In this document: positions 27,310 to 35,588 of the stretch, one piece after another
How the letters are laid out: each line of letters begins with the position of its first letter
How positions within the stretch are numbered: the first letter of the stretch is position 1
Assembly (NCBI GenBank): GCA_963754335.1
Contig: CAVWFQ010000008.1
Span: 62,001 to 126,000, forward strand
Length of the DNA stretch: 64,000 nt
DNA from: JBBSDP01 sp963754335
GTDB taxonomy: Bacteria; Planctomycetota; Phycisphaerae; Tepidisphaerales; Tepidisphaeraceae
Reading direction: 5' to 3'
Position numbers and translations under genes: made by a program
The notes under the pieces: generated by a model
The model's input: only the letters and a program-made list of their open reading frames with translations
Told to the model about the DNA's origin: nothing
The model's database searches: none

Positions 27310-28222
27310 TTACTTCTGCTTCATGTCGGCGGGCGGCGACCACAACGGGTCGCCGGCGGGGATGAACTCGATAGGGACTTCGGTGACGAATCCCTTCAAC
27401 CACTCAGCGCAATACTCCATGCCGGCTTCTTCGGAGTTGGCGTGGCCGAGCAGCACGAGGGCCTTGGGTTTGCCTTCGGTGACGGCGTCGCGGACATATT
27501 CGACCGTTTCCCACTCCTGAGCTTCGCCGATGACCAGGACTTCCACATCATCTCGCTCGAGCATCTTGATGTGCGCCGCCGGCCCGGCCGCACCGGGAAG
27601 CATTCCGATTTTCGTGAAGACCTCCTTCGGTTTTCCAACGACGCGAACCACCGATGCGCCGAGCGTGTCCTTGAGTTTCGCGGCAAGATCCGCCAGTGTG
27701 ATCGGAGGGATATCGAAGAAGGCCTGCTCGCCCGTCCGGCGGAATTTTTCCCAGCCGATTTTCCGCGTCATCCCCACGTAGATTCCGTCCGGCTCCATGC
27801 AATGCCAGTGATCGTGGAACCGAAAGACGACCATGTTGTGTTTACGAATGAAATCCTGCTTTTCCGCAAGCACTTTGTCGCCGGCCAGTTGCTCGGTCCG
27901 GTCGAGATGATTGTAAAACGTCGGTTCATGCGTAATCACGAAGTTCTTCCCCGCAGCGGCGGCGCGTTCCAGCACGTCGAGCGTGTCGAGATGCGTCGTG
28001 ACAATGCCGGTGACTTCGACATCGGGATTGCCGGCTTTGAACGTATCGACCGTCGAAGGATTCCAGGGGCAGTGCACATTTGCTTTGATGCGTTCGACCA
28101 GCTCGCGCACGGTGGGATGGGACGGGTTCGAAGTCGCGTCACTGGACTTGCAGTGTTCGACGAAAACGACCGCGAAAGCGCAGCGTCGGCACTATCGACA
28201 TGACTAGGAATTTGTGTTTCAT
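27310..28222 (-). CDS. NIF3/DUF34-family protein with signal peptide, frame-broken near the start
   Basis: NIF3-like proteins are conserved dinuclear metal proteins, often annotated as GTP cyclohydrolase I type 2-like; the true role is unsettled. Family motifs are visible: VTTHLDTLDVLERAA, NFVITHEPTFYNHLD, HDHWH and the C-terminal LLGHANSEEAGMEYCAEWL with metal His and Glu. An ATG at 28222 has GGAG upstream. Removing one base near 28180 joins it to the main frame and yields a hydrophobic leader (FLVMSIVPTLAFAVVFV), so the protein may be exported. Without this correction the frame starts at GTG 28110. Confidence 0.8.
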
Positions 28223-28521
28223 AGCTCGTTTCTCCGCTCGTTTACACGCGTCAGTTCCGGCCCTGTTGTTCTCGACCCGCGCGCTTCACCACGACGGGGC
28301 AGAGCGGCACCATTCCGCGTGGAGAATCGCAAGCCGTTCCCACCGCGTCGCCCCGTATCCGAGCGGTTCAAATCGCGGAATGCGGATACAATACGGCGCG
28401 GCGCGGCGGCTTCGCAGTATCGTTGAACCGCAATCTCGCGCACCGCTCTGCCACGTCGTGTAAAGCAGTGGTCGCGGTCTTTTACTTTTCACCCGGTCGG
28501 CCTTACCTTGCCCGTCGAACT
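28223..28521. other. Intergenic gap between the NIF3 gene and folD
   Basis: A divergent promoter region of about 300 bases. No RNA gene and no strong palindrome were recognised. Confidence 0.4.
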
Positions 28522-29394
28522 ATGCCCTCAATCCCAATCGACGGCGCAACCCTGGCAGCAACGATCCGGCAGGAAGTCGCCGCCGGGGTGCGCGCTCTCA
28601 ACAGCGAAGGCCGGCGGGTCCATCTGACCGCAATTCTCATCGGCTCTACCTCGGCCGGCGAGCTCTACGCCGACCGGCAGCGACAGGCCTGCCAGGCGGC
28701 GGGAATCGACTACGAGCTGCGCGTCCTGCCGGCGGAAATGAACGCCGTTGACGTGCAACATGTCATTCATGGCCTCAATCGCGACCCGTCCGTCACCGGG
28801 ATCATGCTTCATCTGCCGCTGCCCAAACATCTCGACGCCACCGAATTGCAATATCAGATCGATCCCGTGAAGGACGTGGAAGGGGTCAATCCCGCCAACA
28901 TCGGCTACGTCGTTTATGGCCATACGCTGATCGCGCCCTGCACGGCGCTGGCGGTGATCGAGCTGATCAAATCGACCGGCGTTTCGCTGCGCGGGGCGGA
29001 AGCGGTGGTCGTCGGCGCCAGCGAAATCGCCGGAAAGCCGATTGCACTGCTCCTCACCGAGCGATTGGCGACGGTCACGCTCTGTCACATCGCCACCCAC
29101 GATCTGGCGAGCCACACCAAGCGTGCGGAAATTCTCGTTGTCGCCGTCGGCCATCCGGGATTGATCGGCGCCAAGCATCTGCGCGAGGGGGCGATCGTCA
29201 TCGACGTCGGCATCAACCGTGTGGCAGGACCGGACGGTGTGAAGAAGACCGTCGGGGATGTTGATGCCGAAGCCGTCAGCGCGATCGCCGCCAGGCATAC
29301 GCCGGTGCCGGGAGGAGTAGGGCCGATGACGGTGGCGATGTTGCTGAAAAACACGCTGCGCAGTGCTCAGCTTCATTTGCAAGCGTCGAAATAG
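28522..29394 (+). CDS. folD: FolD-like methylenetetrahydrofolate dehydrogenase/cyclohydrolase, altered active site
   Basis: FolD converts methylene-THF to formyl-THF in one-carbon metabolism. The 290-residue length is normal. The family fold is clear (PCTALAVIELIKSTG, GVGPMTVAMLLKNT). Several key positions differ: the YVxxK motif reads YADRQRQAC, so the catalytic Lys is Gln (residue 53); QLPLP reads HLPLP (His 97); KDVDG reads KDVEG; and VVVGRS reads VVVGAS. The cyclohydrolase reaction in characterised enzymes depends on that Lys. This protein may be a dehydrogenase only, or an otherwise specialised paralogue. ATG 28522 is used; an upstream open frame lacks support. Confidence 0.85.
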   Translation: MPSIPIDGATLAATIRQEVAAGVRALNSEGRRVHLTAILIGSTSAGELYADRQRQACQAAGIDYELRVLPAEMNAVDVQHVIHGLNRDPSVTGIMLHLPLPKHLDATELQYQIDPVKDVEGVNPANIGYVVYGHTLIAPCTALAVIELIKSTGVSLRGAEAVVVGASEIAGKPIALLLTERLATVTLCHIATHDLASHTKRAEILVVAVGHPGLIGAKHLREGAIVIDVGINRVAGPDGVKKTVGDVDAEAVSAIAARHTPVPGGVGPMTVAMLLKNTLRSAQLHLQASK

Positions 29395-29429
29395 CTCCTC
29401 CAAATCACAAGGTCCAACGACCGAGTACG

Positions 29430-29590
29430 GAAAATTCCAAATCCCGAGCTCCAAAGCCCAAATAAATTCCAAAAACCAAATTCCAAGGACCAAACAGGAA
29501 AAGGCGCACTCTGAGCGCTCCTGTTTGGAATTTTCCCCTTTGCAGGTTGAGATTTATTTGGGCTTTGGTGCTTGGAATTTGGAATTTGGC
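29430..29590. repeat. CCAAA/TTTGG-word palindrome (copy 2 of 2)
   Basis: CCAAA/AATTCC words form the left arm (about 29430-29506) and TTTGG words the right arm (29519-29590), with a short GC centre (GCGCACTCTGAGCGC). It shares words with copy 1 at 3547-3715. It separates folD from the Gln-rich gene. Confidence 0.8.
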
Positions 29591-29674
29591 TGGCGGAATT
29601 GGGGGTTCAAAGAATCCGATTGTACCTCGGCGGACAACGCGTAGAATAACCGATAGCTCACCCTTGGAGGTCCC

Positions 29675-31609
29675 ATGAGTCGTCTTGATCGGCACGTTCA
29701 GCTTGTCCGCAACAAGATGGCCCTCTCGTTTTTCTTCCGAGCACTCTCCTGGACACTGCTCGGCTTCGCGGCCGGGGTTTGGATCGCCGTCCTGCTGGCG
29801 AAGTTCGCGCAAGTTCATCTGCCGCGTGAGTCGGTCTGGTTTTACGCCTTCATGGGCGGCGCGGTCGCCGGCGCAATGGCCTGGGCCTTGGTGCGAAGGC
29901 CTACATCGCAGCATGCTGCAATCGCCATCGATCAGAAACTCGGATTGAAGGAAAAGTACAGCACGGCGTTGTATGTCCGAACGATCAATGATCCGTTTGC
30001 GAAAGCGGCGGCGCACGATGCGGAAAAGACGGCCGACAACGTCAGCCTCGCCAAGAGGTTCCCTGTCGAATTTCCGCGGATTGCGATTGTAACGGTGAAC
30101 GTGGGTCTGCTCGTGCTGTTGTCGGCGTGGCTCATTCCGTCCTTCGATCTGTTTGGCGTGCAGGCGGCAAAGCAGAAGAAGGCGGAACTCGTGGTTTCCA
30201 AGCGCGAGCATGCCGAGCATGTCGTTCGCCAGGCGATCGCGCAGATCGAGGCCACGCCGCGAACCAGTTCCAATGCCGAGCCGCTCAAGCTCGCCCGGCA
30301 GGAGCTGGCCGATCTGCTCAGGCATCCGGTCAACGATCCGGAGGCAGTGCAGAAGAAGGCTGAATCGGCGCTGAAGGATGTGGACGCCATCAAGGAAAAA
30401 ATCAAGGAGAATCAGCGCTACGCTGAAGCCCAAAACGAGATGCAGCAATTGAAATCGCTCGGAATGCCCGAGACCGAGAAAGGTCCGGTCGCCGACGCGG
30501 CCCGCAACATCGCCAAGGGCAATTTCTCCGACGCCATCGAAAACATTCAGACGGCGGTGGACAAGTTTAACAAGATGGACGCCAAGGAGCAGGAGAAAGA
30601 GGCCCAGCAGATGGCCCAGCTCGCCCAGAAGATGCAACAGATGGCCCAGAACCCGCAGGTTCAGCAGCAGATGCAGAACAAGTTGCAGCAGATGGGCGCC
30701 AATCAGCAGCAGGCGCAGCAGATGACGCAGCTGATGCAGCAGGCCGCCAACGGAAATCAGCAGGCCCAGCAGCAGCTTCAACAGATGGCCAAGCAGGTTG
30801 CCCAGGCCGCCAATCAAAAGCAGGGTGGAAATTCCCAGCAGCAACAGCAGGCCGCCCAGCAAATCCAGCAGGCGATTCAGCAAATGCAACAGCAGGCTAA
30901 CGGCCAGGCACAGGCTCAGCAGATGGGCGCCGCCGCCCAGCAATTGGCGCAGGCCATGAAGTCGGCCGCGCACAGCGGGCAGGGTCAGCAGGGACAGCAA
31001 GGGCAACAGGCTCAGGCCCAGCAGGGTCAACGACAGGGCCAACAAGGCCAGTCAGGACAAGGCCAGGGCGGCCAAGGACAACAATCCGGATCGCAGCAGC
31101 AGATGGCGCAGGCCGGCCAGACGATGCAACAACAACTCCAGCAGTTGCAGGCGATGGCCAAAGACGGCCAGGCCGTTGCCGCTGGCCAGCAGGATGGATC
31201 CGGCAGCCAGGATGGTTCACAACAGGGCCAAAGCCAGAGTCAAGGCGGCCAGGGTCAGGGACAGGGGCACGGCAAGGACGGCCAATGGGCCCAGGCCAAC
31301 CCGAACCCGCAGCAGGGAGGGCAGGGGGGTGGCCAGGGACATGGCGGCGCCCGGCCCGATCCGCGGGAAACGCCGTTTGGCGTGAAACAGGAAGTCACCA
31401 ATTTTCAGATTGACGAAAAAGGAAAAATTCTCGCCAGCAGTTTCGTAAAGGCCGGCGCGATCAAGGGTGAGTCGAAGGTCGATATTTCCAACGAAGCCCT
31501 GAAGGATTATCAGGATGCGACAGATGAAGTAGACGAGGACCGCGTTCCCCGCTCAGCTTCGCACGCGGTGAAGGAATATTTTGAGACAATCAAGGACGAT
31601 GCGAAGTAG
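29675..31609 (+). CDS. Large Gln-rich membrane protein of the MoxR locus
   Basis: A 644-residue protein with an excellent start (GGAGG before ATG). Two N-terminal transmembrane segments (about residues 22-42 and 55-68) and a third near residues 130-150 precede a charged helical region. Residues about 305-550 are extremely rich in Gln, with Gly and Ala (QQQAQQMTQLMQQAANG). A distinct conserved C-terminus (FGVKQEVTNFQIDEKGKILA, then KVDISNEALKDYQDATDEV) follows. Such proteins accompany MoxR and DUF58 genes in planctomycetes; a role in a MoxR-assisted envelope complex is inferred. Confidence 0.75.
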   Translation: MSRLDRHVQLVRNKMALSFFFRALSWTLLGFAAGVWIAVLLAKFAQVHLPRESVWFYAFMGGAVAGAMAWALVRRPTSQHAAIAIDQKLGLKEKYSTALYVRTINDPFAKAAAHDAEKTADNVSLAKRFPVEFPRIAIVTVNVGLLVLLSAWLIPSFDLFGVQAAKQKKAELVVSKREHAEHVVRQAIAQIEATPRTSSNAEPLKLARQELADLLRHPVNDPEAVQKKAESALKDVDAIKEKIKENQRYAEAQNEMQQLKSLGMPETEKGPVADAARNIAKGNFSDAIENIQTAVDKFNKMDAKEQEKEAQQMAQLAQKMQQMAQNPQVQQQMQNKLQQMGANQQQAQQMTQLMQQAANGNQQAQQQLQQMAKQVAQAANQKQGGNSQQQQQAAQQIQQAIQQMQQQANGQAQAQQMGAAAQQLAQAMKSAAHSGQGQQGQQGQQAQAQQGQRQGQQGQSGQGQGGQGQQSGSQQQMAQAGQTMQQQLQQLQAMAKDGQAVAAGQQDGSGSQDGSQQGQSQSQGGQGQGQGHGKDGQWAQANPNPQQGGQGGGQGHGGARPDPRETPFGVKQEVTNFQIDEKGKILASSFVKAGAIKGESKVDISNEALKDYQDATDEVDEDRVPRSASHAVKEYFETIKDDAK

Positions 31610-31655
31610 CTCGCGCCGCCTTCGACCGAGGTTTCAGGGAATAGGCTTCGCTCAA

Positions 31656-31796
31656 AAACCAACCGCGAAGGCGCGAAGACGCGAAGGGAAACGCGAAGAA
31701 GACAAATAAAGAGATGATGAATTGGAATTCCAATCCTGCTTTTATTTTGCATTCTTCGCGTCTGCCTTCGCGTCTTCGCGCCTTCGCGGTTGGTTT
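31656..31796. repeat. GCGAAG-word palindrome with 32-bp perfect arms
   Basis: Arms at 31656-31687 and 31765-31796 are perfect reverse complements over 32 bases (core CCGCGAAGGCGCGAAGACGC), and pairing continues imperfectly inward. It lies between the Gln-rich gene and moxR, so the two may not be simply cotranscribed. Confidence 0.85.
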
Positions 31797-31883
31797 AATT
31801 TGCATTGTGTGTGATGCAAGCAGGCTCTGTGGTTTCGACATTCCTGCGGTGAATTTCTCTTTCGAATGTGACAGGACAATCCG

Positions 31884-32930
31884 ATGACCCAACCCGCCGC
31901 CGTTCCAGGAGTCGATCCGCAGGTGCATGAGCTCTGCGAGGCCTTTCGCCGAGATTACCGTGCGGTGCAGGCGGAGATCGCCAAGGCGATCGTCGGACAC
32001 GAAGACATCGTCGACGGCGTGCTCACCTGCCTGTTCGTCGGCGGCCATGCGCTTCTCGAAGGCGTTCCCGGCCTTGGAAAGACAGCATTGATTCGTTCGC
32101 TGGCTTCGGCGCTGAACCTCAAGTTCAGCCGCATCCAGTTCACGCCGGACCTGATGCCCGCCGACGTGATCGGCACCAACGTGATCATGGAAAATGACGC
32201 CGGCCAGCGTGCTTTCACGTTCATGACCGGCCCGATCTTTTCGCAGATCGTGCTGGCCGACGAAATCAACCGCGCCACGCCCAAGACGCAGAGCGCCATG
32301 CTCGAAGCGATGCAGGAAAAGCAGGTGACGGCCGGCGGACAGGTCCGCAAGCTCGAAGAGCCATTCTTCGTGATGGCGACGCAGAACCCGCTCGAGCAGG
32401 AAGGGACCTATCCGCTTCCCGAAGCCCAGCTCGACCGGTTCTTCTTCAAGCTGATCGTGAAATACTCCAGCCGGGAGGAATTGCGGGCGATTCTCGACAA
32501 GACAACGACCGGCTTCATAGTCCAGATCAATCCCGTCCTCGACGGGCCGAAGATCCTGGCCCATCAGCAACTGGTAAAGCGCGTGGTGATCGCCCCGCAC
32601 GTGCAGGATTATGCGATCCGCTGCACGCTGGCGACGCACCCGCAGGGGCAGTTCGCGATCCCGATGGTGAACCAGTTCCTTCGCGTCGGAGCCAGCCCGC
32701 GCGCCGCCCAGGCGATCACGCTCGCCGCCAAGGTCCGGGCGCTGCTCGACGCAAGGTTCCACGTCAGCTTCAAGGACATCAAGGACGTGATGATCCCCGC
32801 CATGCGCCATCGCGTCATCCTCAATTTCGAAGGGGAAGCCGAGGGTATCACGACGGACATGGTGCTGGAGAAAGTCGTAGCCGACGTTCCGACGGCGGTG
32901 GATAATGAGGTGGTCGGGGGAAGGCGGTAG
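31884..32930 (+). CDS. MoxR family AAA ATPase
   Basis: A 348-residue MoxR-type AAA+ ATPase. Motifs in order: Walker A GVPGLGKT at residues 60-67, TPDLMPADVIG, Walker B LADEINRATPKTQSAML, sensor 1 FVMATQNPLEQEGTYPLPEAQLDRF, and a C-terminal lid with GASPRAAQA. MoxR proteins act as chaperones that insert cofactors or assemble VWA-type partners. The adjacent DUF58 gene and the Gln-rich membrane protein are its likely partners. It is intact. Confidence 0.93.
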   Translation: MTQPAAVPGVDPQVHELCEAFRRDYRAVQAEIAKAIVGHEDIVDGVLTCLFVGGHALLEGVPGLGKTALIRSLASALNLKFSRIQFTPDLMPADVIGTNVIMENDAGQRAFTFMTGPIFSQIVLADEINRATPKTQSAMLEAMQEKQVTAGGQVRKLEEPFFVMATQNPLEQEGTYPLPEAQLDRFFFKLIVKYSSREELRAILDKTTTGFIVQINPVLDGPKILAHQQLVKRVVIAPHVQDYAIRCTLATHPQGQFAIPMVNQFLRVGASPRAAQAITLAAKVRALLDARFHVSFKDIKDVMIPAMRHRVILNFEGEAEGITTDMVLEKVVADVPTAVDNEVVGGRR

Positions 32931-33104
32931 TCGAGGTTTGGCAGCCCTTCCCCAGGCGATATTATTCTGCACAGATCTTTCAATTGCTTGTGGTTGTGCC
33001 GTCGGCTGATGAGGAGATCGCCGAAAAAATAGTCGCAAGTTTTCGCCACCCCTCAGCGACCGATTCGCCGCGGGACGGTCTCGCGCCAATGAATACAAAC
33101 GACC

Positions 33105-33653
33105 ATGAATCTGCTCGTCCTCGTTGTTTTCCTCCTGGTACCGGCGACTTTCGTTTACTTCGTCTGGATGATTTATTCCTGGCGCCGCCGGCAAGCCGGC
33201 TTGCCTGAATCGCACTGTGAGAAGTGCGGCTACGATCTTCGCGCCAGCTTCGGTCGCTGTCCCGAGTGCGGCACTCCAGTCCCGGACTCGCCAGAGGAAG
33301 AATCGGATCGGATAGCCCGGCAACACATTCTTGATCCCCGTCGCCTGAGGGAAGAATGGCCCGCATCTCCGCTCGCGCCTCGAATTCCGTCGGAGAGCGA
33401 GGGCGTTTGGACCGTCTATTCGACACGCCACAGCACGGAAGCGGATTTGCTGAAACAACAGATCGAGGCTCGCGGAATCTCCTGCCGCGTTGTGGACCGC
33501 GGTACCCTGCGAGTTCGAAGGGCCTCCGGAGATCCCCTGTATTTTGCGCTCGTCGTCCCGGAAGGGGACAAGCAATTCGCCACCGAGATTGTTGACAGCT
33601 TTCGAACGAATCCGCCGGCAAAATCCTCTGCCACAAAAACACGCGTCTCGTAA
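33105..33653 (+). CDS. Membrane-anchored zinc-ribbon protein with DUF2007-like domain
   Basis: A 182-residue protein. One N-terminal helix (LLVLVVFLLVPATFVYFVW) is followed by a cytoplasmic zinc ribbon CEKCGYDLRASFGRCPECG, a form very common in Phycisphaerae, and then a C-terminal domain (WTVYSTRHSTEADLLKQQIEARGISCRVV) like the DUF2007 putative signal-transducing fold. The function is unknown. It interrupts the moxR-DUF58 gene order. Confidence 0.75.
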   Translation: MNLLVLVVFLLVPATFVYFVWMIYSWRRRQAGLPESHCEKCGYDLRASFGRCPECGTPVPDSPEEESDRIARQHILDPRRLREEWPASPLAPRIPSESEGVWTVYSTRHSTEADLLKQQIEARGISCRVVDRGTLRVRRASGDPLYFALVVPEGDKQFATEIVDSFRTNPPAKSSATKTRVS

Positions 33654-33680
33654 TTTTACGCGGGCAGGATTGCAATTCGT

Positions 33681-34397
33681 TTATCGGCGACGTCGAGCCA
33701 GGACGCCGAGCAGACCGATGCCGGCCACGCTGAGCGAAGCGGGTTCGGGAGCGGCGATAAAACGGATTTCACCAAGGCCGGTGTAGTCGCCCTGAGGGGG
33801 ATTGGCACTGCTGAAATTCGAAGTGATTTCGAAGCGAACGTAGCGGGCGGTGACGCCATTGAGGTTGTTGTAGTTGTCCCCCTGATAGGTATTCAGACCG
33901 GTGCCGGGGAGAAACGAGGTCGTCGGAGCGATAGGGGCCAGGGCGAACGAAGAAGTCGGGTCCAAAATCGATCCGCCGGACCCTTCATAATAAATCGTCA
34001 CGTTCTGAGCGCTGCGGAGATAGCCAAGCGTGTTCCCGGTATCAGTTCCCTCGTTGTAGTTGTAGAGGTGAAAGCTATTGGTGCCGTCACCCAGCAGGTA
34101 GGCCTGACCCAAATCGTAAGTCACGGTCACTGTCTGCGTGTTGTTGCTGAGGTAGTCAGCCCCGGTGTGGCCGGTGCTTGCGTCGGTGGGATATACCGAT
34201 GGAACCGGGGCGCCGGTCGCAAGCGTGGCAGGTAAGCCGCTAAGCCCGGAATAGTCGGTTGTCCGGCCGATCACCGCCCCGCCGTAGTTGGCGGTGGCGG
34301 CAGCACTTGTGGGATCAACAATAAATGCCCCGTTGGAGGCGGCGGTGAGCAAACCTGAGCAGGCCGCCGCAAGACAAACGATTACATTCAACTTCAT
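33681..34397 (-). CDS. PEP-CTERM sorting domain protein
   Basis: An exported protein of 238 residues from ATG 34397, which has a good GGAGGTCAGG site upstream. The signal (LNVIVCLAAACSGLLTAA) is followed by a secreted, Gly/Thr/Asn-rich region that looks like a beta-sandwich (YDLGQAYLLG, VTARYVRFEITSNF), and a PEP-CTERM tail: PEPASLSVAGIGLLGVLARRRR is composed of the PEP motif, a hydrophobic helix and arginines. It should be sorted by an exosortase system and possibly tied to exopolysaccharide. Confidence 0.9.
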   Translation of the reverse strand: MKLNVIVCLAAACSGLLTAASNGAFIVDPTSAAATANYGGAVIGRTTDYSGLSGLPATLATGAPVPSVYPTDASTGHTGADYLSNNTQTVTVTYDLGQAYLLGDGTNSFHLYNYNEGTDTGNTLGYLRSAQNVTIYYEGSGGSILDPTSSFALAPIAPTTSFLPGTGLNTYQGDNYNNLNGVTARYVRFEITSNFSSANPPQGDYTGLGEIRFIAAPEPASLSVAGIGLLGVLARRRR

Positions 34398-34564
34398 TTT
34401 CCTGACCTCCAGATTCATGGTGTCAAACGCTATCTGATAAAGACTACCACCGCGATCTTTAGAAAGCGAATACAATTCGTCTTTCTGAAAGCGATCGAAA
34501 ACCGGAGTGGCCCGCGTGGCACGCGGTGTTTGGGATCATCGTACGGTATGATGGTGGCCTAAGC

Positions 34565-35472
34565 ATGACCGTTCAATCACCCCAACCCTCCTCTAAGACA
34601 CTGCTCGATCCTGCCTTCATGTCCCGGCTCGATCAGCTCGATGTCATGTCGCGCAAGATGCTGGCCGGGAAAATGAAAGGCGAACGCCGCAGCAAGCAGC
34701 GCGGGCAGAGCGTCGAATTCGCCGACTATCGCAACTACGTCATCGGCGACGATCTGCGCTTCATCGACTGGAACATCTACGCCCGGCTCGACAAGCTCTT
34801 TCTCAAGCTCTTTCTGGAAGAAGAGGATCTTTCGCTTTACATCCTGCTGGACGTGAGCAAGAGCTGCGAATACGGCAATCCGAACAAGGCGTTCTATCTC
34901 AAGCAGGTCGCCGCGGCGCTCGGCTACATCGGCCTGGTGAACTACAACCGCGTCTCGATCGCCGCGATGGCGGATGGCATCGTCGCCGAGACCGGCGCCA
35001 TGCGCGGCCGGCGGCGCGTTTCGCAGATGATCGACTTTGTCATCAAAGCTCCAGCCCGCCGGGGCCGAGCCATCTCGCCGAGGCGGCCAAGCGTTTTGCC
35101 CTCGGACATCGCCAGAAAGGCGTGCTCGTCGTCCTCTCCGATTTCTTCGACAAAGGCGGATACGAAAACGGCCTTCGCTACGTGGCCGGGGGAAAATACG
35201 ATCTGTTCTGCGTGCAGACCCTCTCGCCGCAGGAGATCGAGCCGGACTTGCAGGGGGATCTGAAGCTGCGCGACATGGAGGACGACGACACGGCCGAAGT
35301 CTCCATCACCGCGCCGCTGATCAAAAAATACAAGGCGAATCTCAACGCCTATTGCCTCTCGCTGAAGGATTACATCACGCGCCGGGGTGGGACTTATCTT
35401 TTTACGAGCACCGCGGTTCCGTTTGACACCCTGGTGCTGAATTATCTGCGCGAGCGGGGGTTATTGGGATAA
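34565..35472 (+). CDS. DUF58 domain protein (MoxR partner), frame-broken
   Basis: A DUF58 protein of about 300 residues, the usual genomic partner of MoxR. The N-terminal half (KGERRSKQRGQSVEFADYRNYVIGDDLRFIDWNIYARL) carries the DUF58 signature, then a VWA-like segment with LDVSKSCEYG. The frame shifts near 35047; the corrected text reads PSHLAEAAKRFALGHRQKGV, then VLVVLSDFFDKGGYENGLRY to the stop at 35472. No transmembrane segments are seen, so this is a soluble, cytoplasmic type. It is separated from moxR by two inserted genes. Confidence 0.9.
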
Positions 35473-35588
35473 CCGGCTCGCTGAAGTGAAGTGAGCCCGC
35501 CGCGCGGGTAGTGCGCCAGGGGGAGTTGATGTCCATAGCCGCGAAAGAGATTCGATTATCAGCGTCGCAAGTTTCTCTGCGCAAGGCG

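Noticed and set aside
27093..27403. Two open frames over the tRNA region
   Set aside because: They cover the palindrome and tRNA-Cys; the cloverleaf gives a better explanation.
29405..31045. 546-residue Leu-rich minus-strand frame
   Set aside because: It is the complement of the Gln-rich coding repeat (CAG read as CTG), which explains the Leu content.
31590..33575. 661-residue open frame on the minus strand opposite moxR
   Set aside because: It is the antisense shadow of moxR and the zinc-ribbon gene; no start signal or family feature, and it spans the palindrome.
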